Shown piece by piece: positions 33,269-41,325 of a stretch of DNA of 64,000 nt. How positions within the stretch are numbered: the first letter of the stretch is position 1; each line of letters begins with the position of its first letter. Where the stretch lies: NCBI RefSeq assembly GCF_042665095.1, contig NZ_JBHTBV010000004.1. One strand, written 5' to 3'. This stretch comes from Gordonibacter pamelaeae (GTDB lineage: Bacteria; Actinomycetota; Coriobacteriia; Coriobacteriales; Eggerthellaceae). The translations under genes were made by a program, and so were the position numbers. The notes under the pieces are model-generated. The model searched no databases. It saw nothing but the letters and a program-made list of their open reading frames with translations, and had not been told where the DNA came from.

Positions 33269-35086
33269 CGGCCCCTCGTCGTCGGGGGCGCCGGCCGCTC
33301 CGAGGGCGTCCGCCGCAGCGCCCTCCTCGGCGCGAGCCCGCGCCTTCGCGTGAGCGGCCGCGCGGGCGGGGGACATGCCGCGTGCGGCCTCGCCCTCGGC
33401 CTCCAGCTCGGCCTCGATCGCGCGCACGCGAGCCTTCTCGTGGGCGGCGGCGCGCGCGGTGGTGGAGCGCCCGTGCGCGCTCGGGCTGGGGGCGATGGCG
33501 CTGCCCTCGGTCTCCGTTTCCTTGGAGAAGCCCAAGCGGATGCTCACGTACTCGCTCACCAGCAGCACCAGCAGGATGCACATCACAATGAGGTAGCCGA
33601 TAACCGCGCCCGGCAGCCCGGTGAAGTTCACCAGCAGCAAGGGCACGAACAGCGAGAACCCGAACGTGATGATGTAGAGCTTCGTCACGGCGCGCTGTCG
33701 CCGCAGAACGGTGATCACCTGGTACAGGAAGTCGATGGCCGCCGTCACGCCGCCCGCGGCGATCATGATGAACGGAAGGCCGCGGAACTGCTCGAAGTCC
33801 AGCCCGTACAAGAAGCTCATGACGGGAATGCCGATCCATCCCATGACAAGGGCCGTCGCTCCCGTGTAAGCCACGATGATCACCATGATAAGGACGATGA
33901 TCAGGTCGAACTTCCGCCGCTTCTCGGGGTCGCTCCACGCCTCGGCCATGCGCACGAGGAGCGGCTTGTAAATGAGCCCGATAGTCAGCAATATGCCCTG
34001 CGCCGGAAAGTACAGCGCGTTGAAGTACAGCTGGTTGTCGTAGGAGAGCACGCCCTCCATGACGAACTTCGGCATGTTGTCGATGAGCGCGTACAGAAAC
34101 AGCGCCAAAAACAGGGGGAAGCACTGCTTGAACAGCCGCGCGACGCTGGAGGGGCTCACGCGGCGCGATTTCGGCGTTTCGAACAGGGCCAGAGGGAACG
34201 TGAGCACCACGAACGACAGGGCCGCGGCCACGGCCATGACGATGCACGCCACCGGCAGGTTGCGGGTGATGAGCAGGCAGAGAGAGAACGCCACGAGCAC
34301 GACGACCGAGCGGAACGCCTGCGAGGCGCCGGCCAGGTACAGCTTGTCCACCTGCTGCAGCCGCCCTTCGTACACGTCGGCCAGGCCGTCCACCATCTTG
34401 TACACGTATACGCCCAGGCTGATGGTGAACATGTCCTGCGCGTACCCGCGTATCGAGCAGTACGCCACGCCTACTGCCACCATGAGGGCGCAGGTTATCC
34501 AGCGGTTCAGCTGGTAGTCCGAGAAAGAGTGCGCCTCGTCAAGGTCCGACACCTGGTAGGTGCGCACGCCGTAGTTGGCCAGGAACATGAGCAGCATGCC
34601 CGTGACGAACGCCATGGAGAACATGCCGGCCTGCTCCACGCCCACCAGCTGCGTGACCACCACGGTGAGCACGGGGAACACCATGCCCCATGCGCCGATG
34701 CCCAGGGAGTTCCACACGTAGTCGCGTGTGGTGCGGTGCGCGGCGTACTGCTCCTCCTGGGCGGCCAGCGAGCGCTCCGACACGGCACCGAGCAGCCGGT
34801 TGCACCAGTGGTTCACCGTGCGCGTGACGAAGTTGGGCTTGCGGGGCTTGCGCGCCTTGGCGTCGCGGGCTCCCCGTCCGGTTTGGTCGCGGCCGCTCTC
34901 GCCGAGCGATGCATTGTTGCGCGTTCGGGCGTGATCGCCCTTCGCGACGGCCTCCGTCGAAGGCCGGCCGTGCTTGCCGCGCGCGACGTCCTCGCCGGAT
35001 GCCGGCACGACGTTTGCAGTCTCGCCTGAATCGACGGGCGGCTGGCTCGTTGTCGGGCGTTTCCTGCCGTACGCGGGGCGGTCCAT
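33257..35086 (-). CDS. Polysaccharide/lipid flippase of the MATE/Wzx (MOP) superfamily
   Basis: This protein of about 609 residues has an Arg/Gly/Ser-rich soluble N-terminus (1-95), about twelve to fourteen membrane helices (from DYVWNSLGIGAWGMVFPVLT to ISVLLVLLVSEYVSIRL-like residues) and a 90-residue charged cytoplasmic tail. The membrane part resembles oligosaccharide flippases. The tail contains two near-identical segments, ARAAAHEKARVRA and ARAAAHAKARARA, predicted helical. The ATG at 35086 (or GTG at 35089) follows AAGGAG by 12 to 15 bases. It probably exports lipid-linked sugars for a surface polymer; no glycosyltransferases are adjacent, so the substrate is open. Confidence 0.82.
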   Translation of the reverse strand: MDRPAYGRKRPTTSQPPVDSGETANVVPASGEDVARGKHGRPSTEAVAKGDHARTRNNASLGESGRDQTGRGARDAKARKPRKPNFVTRTVNHWCNRLLGAVSERSLAAQEEQYAAHRTTRDYVWNSLGIGAWGMVFPVLTVVVTQLVGVEQAGMFSMAFVTGMLLMFLANYGVRTYQVSDLDEAHSFSDYQLNRWITCALMVAVGVAYCSIRGYAQDMFTISLGVYVYKMVDGLADVYEGRLQQVDKLYLAGASQAFRSVVVLVAFSLCLLITRNLPVACIVMAVAAALSFVVLTFPLALFETPKSRRVSPSSVARLFKQCFPLFLALFLYALIDNMPKFVMEGVLSYDNQLYFNALYFPAQGILLTIGLIYKPLLVRMAEAWSDPEKRRKFDLIIVLIMVIIVAYTGATALVMGWIGIPVMSFLYGLDFEQFRGLPFIMIAAGGVTAAIDFLYQVITVLRRQRAVTKLYIITFGFSLFVPLLLVNFTGLPGAVIGYLIVMCILLVLLVSEYVSIRLGFSKETETEGSAIAPSPSAHGRSTTARAAAHEKARVRAIEAELEAEGEAARGMSPARAAAHAKARARAEEGAAADALGAAGAPDDEGPLPQ

Positions 35087-35148
35087 CACGGTGTTCGCCA
35101 ACTCCTTCGCATGCCTCTTCGTCCGATCTCTCTTCGAGCATTATATAG

Positions 35149-35213
35149 TTCGCGCACGGCCGCGCCTCTAAGATTCATAGCAGCAGCAAACGGCGAGGTG
35201 GGGCGGTGCTGGG
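35149..35213. repeat. 65-bp direct repeat, copy 1
   Basis: This shares 60 of 65 bases with 35522-35586, starting TTCGCGCACGGCCG and ending GGTGGGGCGGTGCTGGG. The two copies are 373 bases apart and bracket the inverted-repeat element at 35280-35423. Confidence 0.8.
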
Positions 35214-35279
35214 AAGGAGCGGGGAGAGGCGCGATGCTGCGGGATGCGGCGGTGGGGTGCAGCGTTTTTCCCCGAGAGA

Positions 35280-35423
35280 TGTCAGAAAATAACCGGTTTG
35301 GCAATCGCTTTTGCAGCAAACAGCGCCCAGCACAAGGCGAGTCGCAGCATTTCGCCTGGTCGAGTATCGCGCTGTAGAAAAGAACCCGATGCCAGGATTG
35401 CCAAACCGGTCGTTTTTTGGCAC
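35280..35423. repeat. Inverted-repeat element, copy 2 (about 144 bp)
   Basis: The left end TGTCAGAAAATAACCGG then TTTGGCAATCG and the right end (35396-35423), whose reverse complement begins TGCCAAAAAACGACCGG, are imperfect inverted repeats. The ends match those of the element at 17330-17483, including CCGGTTTGGCAATC. Its middle has no gene. It lies between the two 65-bp direct repeats in the 670-base gap upstream of the oxidoreductase operon. Confidence 0.6.
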
Positions 35424-35521
35424 AGACAGCCGGAAAAGCGTCATTTCCCGTGGAGCGCCCCCATCGGGTGGTGGTGGCGCGCGGAACGCGGCACGTGCGA
35501 AGTCGCCCCCTTGTGGAGCTC

Positions 35522-35586
35522 TTCGCGCACGGCCGTGCCTCTATGACTCATGGCGGCAGCAAACGGCGAGGTGGGGCGGTGCTGGG
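35522..35586. repeat. 65-bp direct repeat, copy 2
   Basis: The second copy differs from 35149-35213 at five positions. It lies about 170 bases upstream of the oxidoreductase operon. No gene is seen between 35087 and 35756; TATACT near 35714 is a possible -10 box for that operon. Confidence 0.8.
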
Positions 35587-35756
35587 GGCGGGCCGGTAGG
35601 TGCGCGAAGGCGGACGCGTCGCCCGACAGCAGGTCGATGAGCGGGCAGATACCCACTTGCTGAATATTGGGGCAGGCGGACGGGCGTGTTGCTGCTTAGA
35701 CGCGGCGGCCGCGCTATACTGGCACGATCATATGCAAGCAGAGAACGGGAGAAGGC

Positions 35757-36839
35757 ATGATCGAGGTACTCTGGCACGGCCGCGGTGGGCAGGGTGCGTT
35801 CACAGCGGCGCGGCTGCTGGGTGCGGCGGCGTCGATGGCCGACGGGAGGCACGCGCTGGCGTTTCCCTCGTTCGGGCCCGAGCGGCGTGGCGCGCCCATG
35901 CGCGCGTTCACCAAGATGGACGACGTGCCCATCGGCGACCGCAGCGCCGTTGCGCAGGCTGACTACGTGGTGTACTTGGACGACACGCTGCTCGGCGACG
36001 GGTGGGAGTGCGAGCTTAAGCCCGGCGGGCTGGTGCTGGCGAACAGCACGCGCACGTTCGACGACCCGCGCATCGTGGCGCTTGACGCCGACGGCATCTC
36101 GACCGCCGTCCTCGGTCGGCCTATCCCCAACACGGTGTTCCTGGGTGCGCTGGCGGCGCTCTGCGACCGGGTGGAGTTGGCCGACGTGGAGGAGGCCGTC
36201 CGTCAATATATGCCTGCGAAGCTGCATGCGAAGAACATCGAGATCGTGCAGGCGGCGAGGGAGGCCGTCTCCCGTCGCGACGAAGGCGGGTCGGCTCGTC
36301 GTCCTGAGCGGGTGGAGCAAGCCGAAGGGTCCCCTGTGGCGTCGGCGGAAAATACCGCGACGGCGCCCCAGCGTCCCGCATCCCGCATCCCCACGCTGCG
36401 CTCCGGCGCGCTCGACCCTGCCGAGTTCGCGCATTCCACGTGCTTCGAAGGCGGCTACCTCACGGTGAAGAACGCGGGCTGGCGCAACATCCGCCCTGTG
36501 ATCGACGCCGCCGTCTGCACCGGCTGCCTTCAGTGCTACCTCTACTGCCCGGATGGGGCGGTTTATAAAACAAGCAGGTCAGATGCGGTCAACGAGGGTT
36601 CGTGTGGCGCTTCAGATTGCAGCGAAAGCTTTCCGAAGCGTGCTTCTGCACGTGAGGAAAGCTTGGAGCTGCAAGATGGAGTGCCACACGAAGCCGCAGC
36701 GTCGGGTCGTTCCGCCGTTCGTCAGAACGGCGGAATCGAGATCGATTACGACTTCTGCAAGGGGTGCGGCGTGTGCGCGAAGGCGTGCAGGTTCGGCGCC
36801 ATCACGATGATCCCCGAAAGCGAGGCGGATGCCCGATGA
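35757..36839 (+). CDS. 2-oxoacid:ferredoxin oxidoreductase, fused gamma and delta (ferredoxin) subunits
   Basis: This 360-residue subunit joins a gamma domain (1-185; MIEVLWHGRGGQGAFTAARL, FPSFGPERRGAPMRAF) to a delta ferredoxin domain with two [4Fe-4S] motifs, CTGCLQCYLYCP and CKGCGVCAKACRFG. It passes electrons from the TPP subunit to ferredoxin. The two clusters should be about 25 residues apart, but here a segment of about 50 residues (TSRSDAVNEGS... to ...RSAVRQNGG) separates them, encoded by palindromic repeat copy C. The gamma-delta linker also contains repeat-like sequence near 36299-36335. The gene overlaps the alpha gene by ATGA. Confidence 0.9.
   Translation: MIEVLWHGRGGQGAFTAARLLGAAASMADGRHALAFPSFGPERRGAPMRAFTKMDDVPIGDRSAVAQADYVVYLDDTLLGDGWECELKPGGLVLANSTRTFDDPRIVALDADGISTAVLGRPIPNTVFLGALAALCDRVELADVEEAVRQYMPAKLHAKNIEIVQAAREAVSRRDEGGSARRPERVEQAEGSPVASAENTATAPQRPASRIPTLRSGALDPAEFAHSTCFEGGYLTVKNAGWRNIRPVIDAAVCTGCLQCYLYCPDGAVYKTSRSDAVNEGSCGASDCSESFPKRASAREESLELQDGVPHEAAASGRSAVRQNGGIEIDYDFCKGCGVCAKACRFGAITMIPESEADAR
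36586..36736 (-). repeat. Palindromic repeat family, copy C, inside a coding gene
   Basis: Read on the minus strand it has the same order as copies A and B: small hairpin (CCGCCGTTC/GAACGGCGG, 36712-36733 region), CGACGCTGCGGC, a large palindrome and CCCTCGTTGAC. Outer arms are TTCGTGTGGC/GCCACACGAA, middle arms AAGCTTTCC/GGAAAGCTT and the centre CTCACGTGCAGAAGCACG (36634-36656). It is about 151 bases long, has no stop in the host frame and lies wholly inside the gamma/delta gene. Confidence 0.82.
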
Positions 36840-38044
36840 AGCGGTTCCTTTCCGGCGACGAGGCCCTCGCCGAGGGCGTGCGGCTGGCGCGCCCGCAGGT
36901 CATCTCCGCGTATCCCATCACGCCGCAGACGGTGGTGGTGGAGCGCCTGAGCGAGATGGTGGAGGACGGCTCGCTCGCCGCCGAGTACGTGCATGTGGAG
37001 TCCGAGCACTCGGCGCTCTCGTGCGCCATCGGCGCGTCGGCCACGGGCGCGCGCACGTTCACGGCCACGTCGAGCCAGGGCCTGCTGTACATGGCCGAGT
37101 GCCTGACCTACGCGTCGGGCGGCCGCTTCCCCATCGTCATGATGAACGCGAACCGCGCGACCGCCCTGCCGTGGAACATCTACGGCGACCAGCGCGACTC
37201 TCTCTCGCTGCTCGATCACGGCTGGATCCAGGTGTACGCCGAGAACAACCAGGAGGCGCTCGACCTGGCCCTCATGGCCTACGCCGTGGCCGAGGACCCC
37301 GCCGTGCGCACGCCGGTGATGGTGAACCTGGACGGCTTCGCGCTCACGCACACCTACGAGACGGTGGACGTTCCCACGCCCGAGCAGGCCGACGCGTTCC
37401 TGCCGCCCTACGACGGCGCGGGCAACAGCTTCGACTTCGAGAACCCGGTGAGCATCGGCTTCTCGGCGGGACCGGACTACGATCGCTACTTCAAGTACTG
37501 GGAGCATCGCGACATGCTCGAGGCCGCGCCGCGCGCCATCAAGGAGGCGGAGGCGCGCTTCGCCGAGGTGTTCGGGCGGCGCTATTCCGGCATGATCGAG
37601 TGCGTGGCCTGCGACGATGCCGACGTGGTGCTGGTGACGCTCGGTTCGGTGGCAGGCCTCGTGCGCGGCGTGGTGGAGAGGCTGCGCGCCCAGGGCGTGC
37701 GCGCCGGCATGCTGCGCATCCGCTACTTGCGCCCGATGCCGAGCGTGCTCGTGGCCACCGCGCTTGCAGGCGCGAAGGCCGTGGGCGTGCTGGAGAAGGA
37801 CGTCTCGTTCGGCGCGGAGGGCACGGTGTACACCAACGTGAACTCGGCGCTGCAGCAGGCAGGCGCACGCGTTCCCACGTACAACTTCATCGGCGGCCTC
37901 GGCGGCGACGACATCTCGGAAGCGCAGGTGGAAGGCATGTTCCGCGCGCTCGCGCAGGCGGCTGACGGCACGCTCGACCTGCCGCACGTGTCGTTCTTGG
38001 GGATCGACTCGCCAGCGGACGCCGTCTCGGAAGGAGGTCGATAG
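36836..38044 (+). CDS. 2-oxoacid:ferredoxin oxidoreductase, alpha subunit
   Basis: This 402-residue subunit has the pyrimidine-domain signature of PorA/VorA/IorA-type enzymes: ARPQVISAYPITPQTVVVE, VESEHSALSCAIGASATGARTFTATSSQGLLYMAE, then the domain-II strand VVLVTLGSVAG and the C-terminal KDVSFGAEGTVYTNV. The complex oxidatively decarboxylates a 2-oxoacid with CoA, reducing ferredoxin. Pyruvate or a branched-chain 2-oxoacid is possible. It is the second gene of a tight operon (ATGA overlap upstream, 2 bases to the beta gene). Confidence 0.93.
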   Translation: MKRFLSGDEALAEGVRLARPQVISAYPITPQTVVVERLSEMVEDGSLAAEYVHVESEHSALSCAIGASATGARTFTATSSQGLLYMAECLTYASGGRFPIVMMNANRATALPWNIYGDQRDSLSLLDHGWIQVYAENNQEALDLALMAYAVAEDPAVRTPVMVNLDGFALTHTYETVDVPTPEQADAFLPPYDGAGNSFDFENPVSIGFSAGPDYDRYFKYWEHRDMLEAAPRAIKEAEARFAEVFGRRYSGMIECVACDDADVVLVTLGSVAGLVRGVVERLRAQGVRAGMLRIRYLRPMPSVLVATALAGAKAVGVLEKDVSFGAEGTVYTNVNSALQQAGARVPTYNFIGGLGGDDISEAQVEGMFRALAQAADGTLDLPHVSFLGIDSPADAVSEGGR

Positions 38045-38046
38045 CC

Positions 38047-38967
38047 ATGGTCGTCAACGTCAAGAACATGATCGACGACGAGCTGTTCTTCGGGCACAAG
38101 GCGTGTGCGGGCTGCGGCGGGTCGCTCGCCCTGCGCGCCGCACTCAAGGTGCTGGGGCCGAACGCCGTGGCCGCGCTGCCCGCGGGCTGCATGAGCGCCG
38201 TCGGGTTCAACTTCCCGCAGCTCGCCTTCGCCAACAACGCCATGATCACGCCCTTCGCCGCCACGGCCAGCGTGCTCACCGGCATCGAGGCTGGCCTGCG
38301 CGCGCAGGGCAAGAAGCCCGACGACTGCACGGTGGTGGGCTTCGCCGGCGACGGCGGCACGGCCGACATCGGGCTGCAGGCGCTCTCGGGCGCCATCGAC
38401 CGCAACGACGACGTGCTCTACATCTGCTACGACAACGAGGCGTACATGAACACGGGCATCCAGAAGAGCTCGCTCACCCCGTTCGGCGCCAAGACCACCA
38501 CCACGCCGGCCGGCAGCAACGTGCACGGCTGCCTCACGCAGAAGAAGAACCTGTTCGAGATCGTGGCCGCGCACGGCATCCCCTACGCCGCCACGGCGAG
38601 CGTCGGCTACCTGAACGACTTCATCCGCAAGGTGGAGCGGGCGCGCGACGTGCACGGCACGCGCTACATCCACGTGATCGCCCCGTGCCCCACCGGCTGG
38701 GGCTGCGGCGTGGACGAAACCGTGGACATCGCGAAGGACATCGTGGATACGGGGCTCTGGTACCTCGCCGAGTACGAGGGCGAGCGGGTGTCCGGCCAGC
38801 CCGGCGGCCGCTTCCGTCTGAATCGCGACCCGAAGCAGTTCGCCAGCGTTCCGGCCTACCTGCGCCGCCAAGGCCGCTTCCGCGCGTTTTCGGACGACGA
38901 GGTTGCCGCCGTCGAGCAGGGCCGAGACGCGAAATGGGAGGTCATGCGCAGGGAATGGCGCGGCTGA
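38047..38967 (+). CDS. 2-oxoacid:ferredoxin oxidoreductase, beta (TPP-binding) subunit
   Basis: This 306-residue protein binds thiamine diphosphate and one FeS cluster: KACAGCGGSLALRAALK (CX2C), PAGCMSAVGF, the TPP motif GFAGDGGTADIGLQA with YDNEAYMNTGIQ, and a distal Cys in CPTGWGCG. Together with the alpha and gamma/delta products it forms a complete four-domain oxidoreductase. The start follows GGAGGTCGATAGCC. yaaA begins 41 bases after the stop. Confidence 0.94.
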   Translation: MVVNVKNMIDDELFFGHKACAGCGGSLALRAALKVLGPNAVAALPAGCMSAVGFNFPQLAFANNAMITPFAATASVLTGIEAGLRAQGKKPDDCTVVGFAGDGGTADIGLQALSGAIDRNDDVLYICYDNEAYMNTGIQKSSLTPFGAKTTTTPAGSNVHGCLTQKKNLFEIVAAHGIPYAATASVGYLNDFIRKVERARDVHGTRYIHVIAPCPTGWGCGVDETVDIAKDIVDTGLWYLAEYEGERVSGQPGGRFRLNRDPKQFASVPAYLRRQGRFRAFSDDEVAAVEQGRDAKWEVMRREWRG

Positions 38968-39008
38968 CATCCGGGTCGTGCAGCGGAAACAACGAAGGGG
39001 GAGGGGCC

Positions 39009-39803
39009 ATGCGCTTCATCGTTTCGCCGGCCAAGAAGATGAGCGTCGTCGATGACTCCTTTGCGTGCCGCAGCCTGCCGCAGTTCATCGACGATGCGGA
39101 GCGGTTGCTCGGCGCGTTGCGCGCGCTGTCGTACGACCAGGCGAAGGAGCTCTGGGGATGCAGCGACGCGCTGGCGGAGCTCAACTTCGAGCGGGTACGT
39201 ACCATGGACCTGCGGGCCGAGGGCGCGCTGACGCCGGCGGTGGTTGCCTACGAGGGCATCCAGTACCAGCACCTGGCGCTGCGCGTCATGGACGAGGCGC
39301 AGCTGGCCTACGTGCAGGAGCACCTGCGCATCCTCTCGGGCTTCTACGGCGTGCTGCGCCCCCTTGACGGCGTGGTGCCGTACCGCCTGGAAATGCAGGC
39401 GAAGCTAGCCGCGGGCGACGCGCCCGACCTCTACGCCTTCTGGGGCGACCGCCTCTACCGCACGCTTGCCGATGAAACCGACGTCATCGTGAACCTTGCA
39501 TCCGTCGAATACGCCAAGGCCGTCCTCCCGCACGCTAAGGCGGCGGGTATGCGGGCGCCGCGCATCGTCACCTGCTTGTTCGGCACGATCGACGCACAAG
39601 GTCGTCTCAAACAGCGCGCCACCGCCGCGAAGGCCGCCCGCGGCTCCATGGTGCGCTGGTGCGCCGAGCACAACGTCCAGCATCCCGAGGGCTTGTGCGC
39701 CTTCGACCAGCTCGGCCACGTCTACGACGAGGCCCGTTCCACCGACGACTGCCTCGTGTTCGTGCAGGGTCGAGCTTGCGGGACCCTGCCACGGCTTCGT
39801 TAG
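39009..39803 (+). CDS. yaaA: YaaA family protein (peroxide stress, DUF328/UPF0246)
   Basis: This 264-residue protein starts with the family signature MRFIVSPAKKM and has YEGIQYQHL, RILSGFYGVLRPLDGVVPYRLEM and NLASVEYAKAVLP, all hallmarks of YaaA. In E. coli YaaA lowers free iron damage during peroxide stress by binding DNA. The last 10 residues (VQGRACGTLPRLR) are unlike the family ending and are encoded by a hairpin (GCAGGGTC with GGACCCTGC), so the natural end may have been altered. The start follows GGGGGAGGGG. Confidence 0.9.
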   Translation: MRFIVSPAKKMSVVDDSFACRSLPQFIDDAERLLGALRALSYDQAKELWGCSDALAELNFERVRTMDLRAEGALTPAVVAYEGIQYQHLALRVMDEAQLAYVQEHLRILSGFYGVLRPLDGVVPYRLEMQAKLAAGDAPDLYAFWGDRLYRTLADETDVIVNLASVEYAKAVLPHAKAAGMRAPRIVTCLFGTIDAQGRLKQRATAAKAARGSMVRWCAEHNVQHPEGLCAFDQLGHVYDEARSTDDCLVFVQGRACGTLPRLR

Positions 39804-40117
39804 GCGGTTCCTAGAGAACTTCATCTCGCCGGGAGTGTTTCCGAACGATTCCATTTGGATCCTTCGCCCGTGTCGGCAGCGACCTTCTGCAAAGTTGCGC
39901 AACCCGCGCATGCGCCTCAACAGGCTATAGTGCGATAAAGGGAGGCTCCCGTAAACTAAACGGCCCGCATGATCGGCCATAACTCCAGAGCAACTAAAGC
40001 GGTTCGCGTGCAACCGCCTGCGTTGGCGTCCCTTGCTTGAAGCGAGCCTGCGTGAGGGTCCCGTACGGAGCGCGCGTCTTGACAGCTGATGGCGCGTCGG
40101 CGAAATGGAGGGTGGGT
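39804..40117. other. Intergenic region upstream of the kinase gene
   Basis: No gene is seen in these 314 bases. TATAGT near 39925 is a possible -10 box. The kinase ribosome binding site GGAGGG lies just before 40118. Confidence 0.4.
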
Positions 40118-41239
40118 ATGCATGTCCATTCTGCACATCATCTCGACTCCTCCGCAGCGCCCCAGCCTTTCCTGTCGATCGAGCTTGTGTCGAGAAACAG
40201 CCGTTCAAGCGTGCACGTATGCCGTTTCTCGGACGTGCTTCAGAACCGTGCCTACTGCCTGAAAACGCTGTGTGCGGACGGCCGCTACTTGGAGCATCAG
40301 AGAAACCTGCTCGCACGGTTGGTTGCAGGCTCTCGTGAGGGCTTGGCAGGGGGGAGAAGGTCCTGTGCGGTAGCGAGCAGGCGCGCGGCGAAGGGAGGAG
40401 CCGCCGACGGCAACGCGGAGGGGAGCGGGGTGCCGGCCTTCAGCGCACGCTTCGCGGCGACCGGGATGCTTCACGACTCGCGTTTGCGCCCTTCGCACGG
40501 GAAGTGGCTCTACTTGGTGTCTGCTTGGGCCGAAGGCATTCCCCTTTCCCGCGTTATAGCGCAACGCACTCGCGAGCGTCGGCCGCTTCTGCTGGCGGAC
40601 TCGTTGTCGCTGCTGCTCGCAGTGGCAATCGACCTGCGCGACCTGGGACGCTGCGGCGGGGTTTCCGGCACCGTCCTCATCCATCAAGACCTGAAGCCCT
40701 CGAACATCATCATGGCGACCTCCCCTGTCGAGCGGGCTACCGTCATCGACCTCGATACGGCTTTCTTTCTGGGCGAGCCGACAGATGCCGTGCCCTGCGG
40801 CTCATATGGCTACACGGCTCCGGAGGGCATCATGCGCACGCCCGGATGGGAGAACGAGAACCTGGACGTGTTCTCTTTCGGCATCGTGGCGCATGAGGTG
40901 CTCACAGGCCGCTGGCCGTACCCTTTTCCGCCGCGCCTGCGCGACGACCTCTCTTTCTGGAAGGCTTACTTTCGCGGGGGAGGCGGTCTGCGCGTCGATC
41001 CCCGTCTGCCCGGTGATGTGCGCCAGCTGGTTCGGTCGTGCGTTTCGCTCGATCCTGGCCTGCGCCCGAGCTCGTCCGAACTGATCGAGCAGGTAGGTCG
41101 GTTAGCGGCTCTTTATGCTGGTTCCAACGCGTCTTGCTCCCTTGCCGCCTCCGCCGCGCCGCTTCCCACGCCCGTGTCGGCATACCCTCCCCTGCTTGAT
41201 TTACCGCCCGATGAGCCAAGCAAAAGTGTTGCGCAATAG
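40118..41239 (+). CDS. Eukaryotic-type serine/threonine protein kinase, cytoplasmic
   Basis: This 373-residue kinase has Lys49 in AYCLKTL (ATP-anchoring), the catalytic loop HQDLKPSNIIM (189-199, HQD instead of HRD), DLD at 211-213 in place of DFG, and APEG at 234-237, followed by DVFSFGIVAHEVLTGRWPY. The glycine-rich loop is not obvious and an insertion of about 50 low-complexity residues lies at 75-110. There are no membrane or PASTA segments. The catalytic Asp and metal Asp are present, so activity is plausible. The FHA-domain gene 86 bases downstream is a likely partner or substrate reader. Start at 40118 chosen for GGAGGG. Confidence 0.88.
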   Translation: MHVHSAHHLDSSAAPQPFLSIELVSRNSRSSVHVCRFSDVLQNRAYCLKTLCADGRYLEHQRNLLARLVAGSREGLAGGRRSCAVASRRAAKGGAADGNAEGSGVPAFSARFAATGMLHDSRLRPSHGKWLYLVSAWAEGIPLSRVIAQRTRERRPLLLADSLSLLLAVAIDLRDLGRCGGVSGTVLIHQDLKPSNIIMATSPVERATVIDLDTAFFLGEPTDAVPCGSYGYTAPEGIMRTPGWENENLDVFSFGIVAHEVLTGRWPYPFPPRLRDDLSFWKAYFRGGGGLRVDPRLPGDVRQLVRSCVSLDPGLRPSSSELIEQVGRLAALYAGSNASCSLAASAAPLPTPVSAYPPLLDLPPDEPSKSVAQ

Positions 41240-41325
41240 GCCGACCTCGCCAAGACGAATAACCTAATAACGATTTACCGGTGCAAACGTATGCTTGACA
41301 AAGCAGTTGAGATAAAGGGGACAAG

